From Lepidostoma basale (taxonomy: Eukaryota; Arthropoda; Insecta; Trichoptera; Lepidostomatidae): a DNA stretch of 64,000 nucleotides. The position numbers and the translations under genes were made by a program. This document shows, in pieces, positions 30,001-36,000 of this stretch. The stretch spans positions 2,838,501-2,902,500 of the forward strand of contig JAHDVF020001251.1 in NCBI GenBank assembly GCA_022606425.2, read 5' to 3'. The notes under the pieces were generated by a model. The model searched no databases. It was not told the DNA's origin and was given only the letters and a program-made list of their open reading frames with translations. How positions within the stretch are numbered: the first letter of the stretch is position 1; the number at the start of each line of letters is the position of its first letter.

Positions 30001-33000
30001 ATCAAACGAAATGATTGTTATTACAGCATTGTCGCACTACTTTCTGTTAAACTATTATATTTGCCGGATGGGATACACTCGGGTCGATTTTTTCCGATGT
30101 TTTAATAGTTATTCGGCTATCGGGACGGAGACAAATCTAACAAATCAAAGACCATCAAAATCGGTCCAGCCGTTCTTGAGTTATAAATGGTATAACATGG
30201 ATTCACAAGTCACAAACAGGTCATACGACCTAGACCAAAAGGAAGAAGTGTGAATTAGAAGTTTGTAACCTTTACAAATACGGTGACGGCATTTTCGAAG
30301 CACCAATGAGTCATGACAAAGGACGCAATTTAGTACGTAGGTTTAAGTTGCTAACAGCGGAATTCCTAAATTGCAAGCTAAATTGGGCCAATTGAATGCA
30401 GTGGTGGAGAGAATTATTTTAGAACAAAACTAATGAAAATTAGAAAATATATATTAACAATAAGATCAGATGTATAAGGCATCTGCCCCATCATGACATA
30501 AGCGATAGAAACCAATGACCAACAGAACAAAAAACCTTAAATAATTAATACGAAAGAAAACGTTTGTTTTCTAAAACTATTATTATAACTAACTAACGTT
30601 CACGCTGTTTCTTCAGAAGGGTAGGCAGAGAGGAAGGACTGCCATACTGTGCTGTCCTGACATATCTCTCTAGCTTGCTCTACATTCATACATCGTATCA
30701 TGCACGCTTGTCGATTTTTCTGACTTTGAATGTGGCCGCCTTTTAGTATTTGATTAATTTGATCATGCCATGATATTTAAGTTTCACCTTTCTCACCTTA
30801 GAAACAGGAAACACGTCACTCCCATAAACATAGTTATAGAAAACATAAGTTTTCATTTGTATTAATTATTTAATATGGAGTTTTACATGATTAGCAAAGT
30901 GAGAACCTATAAGACTTGTGTGTGACCTATCATGACATATGGGATTGAGTGCAGGGCGGACACCACAATCACAAAAAACACGCTCAGAGTGTCAGAAATG
31001 AAGACGCTCAGATATATATCTGGCAAGACACTGCAAGAGAGGATAAGATATACACGGATAAGGGAGATATGCGAGGTCGAGGATGTCGTTAGGTGGGGAA
31101 GGCAAAGGAGAAGATACTGGTATGCACACGTGAGGAGAATGGATCCATCCAGACTCCCCTTCATTGTGTTACACGGCCAGCCCCAAGGTAGACGACCCCC
31201 GGGCAGACCACCAAAGAGTTGGATCGACGGCTGGGTGTCGACTTCACAGGAGGCCAATTCCTCTTAAGAAACAGGCCATTAGGTCTACACTAAGAATAAG
31301 AAGAAGTTTTACATCAATGTTCAAGAAAGAGTAATGAAAATACTTTCTCAGTGTAGCAGAAATGATAACCATACACTCCATCGCAGGCAGAACTGTCTGA
31401 GAACGGATCAGAAATGAGACGATACGGTCTGTCAATGATGTCAAGATATAGTAATGTGGAGAAGAAGCAGAAGACGCTTTTGGAGGGACCATGTGGACCG
31501 CATGGAAGATACAAGGCTAGCAAAAATTGTTAAGCAGCAAGGGTCTACCAGGAAGGCCAGCGAAGCAATGGAGGGATGACTGGACACCATCATCCCAGGA
31601 CAGCTCACAAATCGCAAACAGGTCGTAAGACCAGAGATAGGCGAACTGGGGCTTCGAGAAAAGTCAACTCTTTCACAGAGGACATGTTAAAATACATTGA
31701 CTCTCTGAAGGGGTAGGCGGAAAGAATGAACCACCACATTGTTCTTTCCTGATATATTTCTCTCACTTCCTCAACATTCATACACCGGTGTCAAGCATGC
31801 ACATCGATTTCTCCCTATTCTCACATTTTTTTTAGTGATTAATACAAATGAAAACATATTGTTTTCTAGAAGTTTTATTACATTTTATGGGAATGACATG
31901 TTTCGCCCTCCTAAGGCATTATCAAAGACATTTGATAATGCCTTAGAAGGGCGAAACATGTCATTCCCATAAAATATAATAAAACTTCTAGAAAACTGAC
32001 GTTTTCATTCGTATTTATTATTTAATATGGAGTTTTACAGCATTATTCAAGAAAAAATAAACATGTTTTTTAGAATTGAATTGAAAAAGACTACCACTGA
32101 ATAGAATAAAAAAAATGATGTATCATCAAAAATGAACAAATATTTGCAAAGGGATAGATATTTGTGAGCATTGGTTAAACAAAAGTATATTTGATAAGCT
32201 AAAGATAAGAAAACTTCACGTATGTGAAGGATAAAAAACATTCCTAGAGTAAAATGTTACAGTCTATAGATAGATAGATGGCAGTACATAATGGGGTTCT
32301 GGTGCCAACCTTTGTGTATGGAAGTGAAGCTTCAAACTGGCAGAAGAAGGATGAAAGTAGGATAAATGGGATCACTGAGATGAATGTGCATTGAAATTAT
32401 TTAAAACACAACTTAAGTTAACTAACTGAGCATCACGCTGTCTCCTCGAAGGGTGTAATGAAGCAGTTTTTTTGGTTTAGAAAAAAATTATTGGTGAGGT
32501 GTCTGCTCTTTGTATTTCAAGGGCACGTGATATCTGTCTGCGTCGCGGATGTTTGGAGGTCGTTTATCAAAAAGATTTTAATATTAGGCTTTGGGATGAT
32601 TCAATACTCGAATGTGCTTACTAAGGATCGATCTTTGAAAAAACCGTTAGTATATAATGTACATAACAACTCGTGTGGGCATTATGTAATAGAACGGATG
32701 TGACTTAGGTAAAACGAAAATGGGGGTCCTATTTTTAATTTCTATTAGTGTACAATATACTTTGTTCCCGTTTAGAGTTGTAATTTTATAATTTCTAAAC
32801 CAAAAAAAATGCTTCATTACAAGCGATAGGCAAAAAGAATGTACTGCCACACTGTTCTATCATTTTCTAACATATTTCTATCGCTTCCTCAACATTCATT
32901 CATTATGTTGTGCACGCACGTCACTGTCGAAATAAAGACAAAAGTGGAAGTAGTTTAAAAACATTGTTTTATTTAATTATTATCCTTTCATTATTTTGTT

Positions 33001-36000
33001 CAACACTATCATGCATAGATTTTCTACATATTTGTCTAAGAGATCTAGTTCTACTGCATTTATTCTACTTTTATCCTTCTTTTGCCAGGTCCATGTCTCA
33101 TTTCCTTACACAAGGGTCGATACAAGAACACCATTGTGCACTGCCATTTAAACTATTTTGGATAGGCTTTTGTTTGCGATGACAACTAAATTTATTCATA
33201 AAACACATTACAAACAAAATTATGATTTAAGACATCTATTGAGAACAGGAAAAAATAGAATATATAAATACCAGGAACGCATGAGAATTGGTTCAACTTC
33301 AAGGAGACAAGACACTCTAAAGTCAAGAGTATTTGTCTTCTGAACATACTTTAACTAATATGAAAAACTTTGATCCACGTGATAATTTTCGGCAGGGTAT
33401 TTGCTCTCCCCGTCGGTTTCACCAGAGGCAGGTTGAATACCGAAAGACGAAATGAGGAATAAGTGTAAGGCAGAGGATAACATCTCAAGTCTTCTTCTTG
33501 TCCTGTCACACTTCCCTGGTGCATAGGTTCACAAGGAGCGTTCTCCACCTGATTCATGCATGCATGCCTGATGCCTAACACCATCCTAAGTGAGGTCTGC
33601 TGCTTTGACCTCGTCCTGTAGGGCTCTTCTCCAGATGGCTCTAGGTCTGCCTCGCTTCGATAACGCAATAAATAGGTGCCTTCCCTCAATATTCAAGATC
33701 TATTAGTCCCAAACAGTGTCAAATGCCATTCTCTGGACCATGGCAGGTGAAAAGTCAATCAGAGAACATGTCGCTAGACGCAAATGGCTGTGGATTGGTC
33801 ACACTCTGAAACGGAACCCAGCCTGCATAGCTCAGGGCGCACTAGACTGGTCCCCTATGGAGGGAACCATTGTAAATAAGGTTGTAATTAGTTTTATTTA
33901 AAAATTGCAAAACATTTCGAGGTATGTATAGTCAAGGCTACAACCCAAAACACGTTGTTAATACAACATTTTGAATGTATACAAATACTTGTAGACGAAT
34001 ACTGGATTTTACCCATTACGGGTTATCAATTCAAGGGTTAATTGTATCTCAATAGAGACAAAGATGCAAATTGGAAACAGAATATGGTGATCGAGGTGTT
34101 TCCAGGACTTATGACCTGCCATTGGTTGGGTTAAGCGCACGCTAATGATTGATTGACGAAGCTCAACTGACCATTCAAGAGCAAGAACCAATAAAAACTA
34201 CTAATTCCCCCTAATATATGAGACATGGGTATATATACTAGGGTCAGGTGAATAGACTCGGGAAAGATACAAACTTGAAATATCAGCACGGTGTGTTACA
34301 TACCTGACTCAACACGGAGATGTGTTCCGTTGTGTAGTCATCTTCATTTGACCTCACAAATCTGTTGCAAAGGCAAGATTTGCCGACTCCCAGTTGCCCT
34401 TTTTCCTTTTCAGTCCCTGAGAGAAAAAAAAAATATTTCAATTTAACAAAAAAAAAATTAACATCACGCCATCAACCCAGAGACAGAAATAATGGACTGC
34501 CACACTGTTCTTTCCTGACACACTGTTATTTCCTGAATCCCGCTTTCTCCACAATCATACATTGTGTCATGCACGCACGTCAATTTCTCCAACTCAAATA
34601 GCCTACAATAAATTTTCAATTGATTTGATTTGCCCGTTTTTCTCTGCCAACTGACATTTCTTATTATTATTCTACGAGTGCCATGTCAGGTCCCCCAGGT
34701 GTCAGCTATCACCCTGGCGTAGGCCTCTCTATCCTATGCCAGATGTAACAACTCCCCCACCCCCCGAACTCCGGTCCATTCCTTGATATTCTCAAGCCAG
34801 GACATCTGGGGTCTTTCCACACCGTGGTGCAGCAGATCGTATTTCTCGTTGCGGAGAATGTGTCCCAAATATGCCATCTTTCTAGATTTCACATAAGACA
34901 ATTCTCTTCCTACTCTGGTTCTATGTAGCACCTGATTGTTGGTGACCATATCAGTCCATGAGATCCGCAACATTCTGCGATGGAGCCAAATTTCAAGTGC
35001 TTCTATACGGTTGATTGTGTTCACTTTGAGGGTCCAGGTCTCCACTCCGTATAGTAATATGGACCAAATATAGCACTTGACCATCCTCTGTCTCAATTTG
35101 AAGTTGATGTTGTCATTGCAGAAGAATTATTCTACTCTATTCTGCTCCCCACTTATTTTTCGGGATCGATGTTGTCTGTTATAACACTGCCAAGATATTT
35201 AAATATGTGTACTCTTTCTATACTGGCGCCATTCAAAGCTAACTTTGTTTCTTATTCACATATACATAATTTACATATACTTTCTTCATGCATTCTTTCC
35301 AGGCGTCCAAACCATTTTTACGGCCTTTTAATTATTTTGTTCATAACAATTTCATTCGCACTGCATTCACTTATTATAATTGGTAACCTTGGAATAGAGA
35401 AAACAACACTGTTCCACTTTAATTTGCTAAATGTCTTTATAAAATATTAACGACAACATGTTTTGGAGGTGCTCTCCATCCTCAGGTGTAGGGGAACATA
35501 AACAGAGTTGTTTTTTTCAATTTCAAGGTTGTTACAATGGAATTTCACAGTGTTAACACCTTAATCTTCAATAATGTCTTATATTTGGGTTTGACATTCA
35601 AATATATACAGATTTACCACACATAAAACTTAAAATCTATAAAATTTCAAACACATAAGTAAAATAAACGCAGGACCAACATTGACAAAATATAAACATA
35701 GAGAAGTTAATATTAGTTAATGCACTGTAGGCCAATTTTTTATGATGTTATCTAATGGTAATGACTGGTAATTAAGGACCTATTATTCGCTGAATGAAAA
35801 CACATCAAAATTAAATTACTTTGGTGTTATTTGACATGGAACATTGTACTAGGTAAATACTGAAAATATTGCAAGTAAATAAATTAACAATTCTTTTTGT
35901 TATTTAACATGTTGCAAAACTCCATCCAGGCACTGCTCCTCTTCTCTTCCCCTCGGGAATCCCAACAATGACAATAATGTAAGACTTTATCATAAACCCT

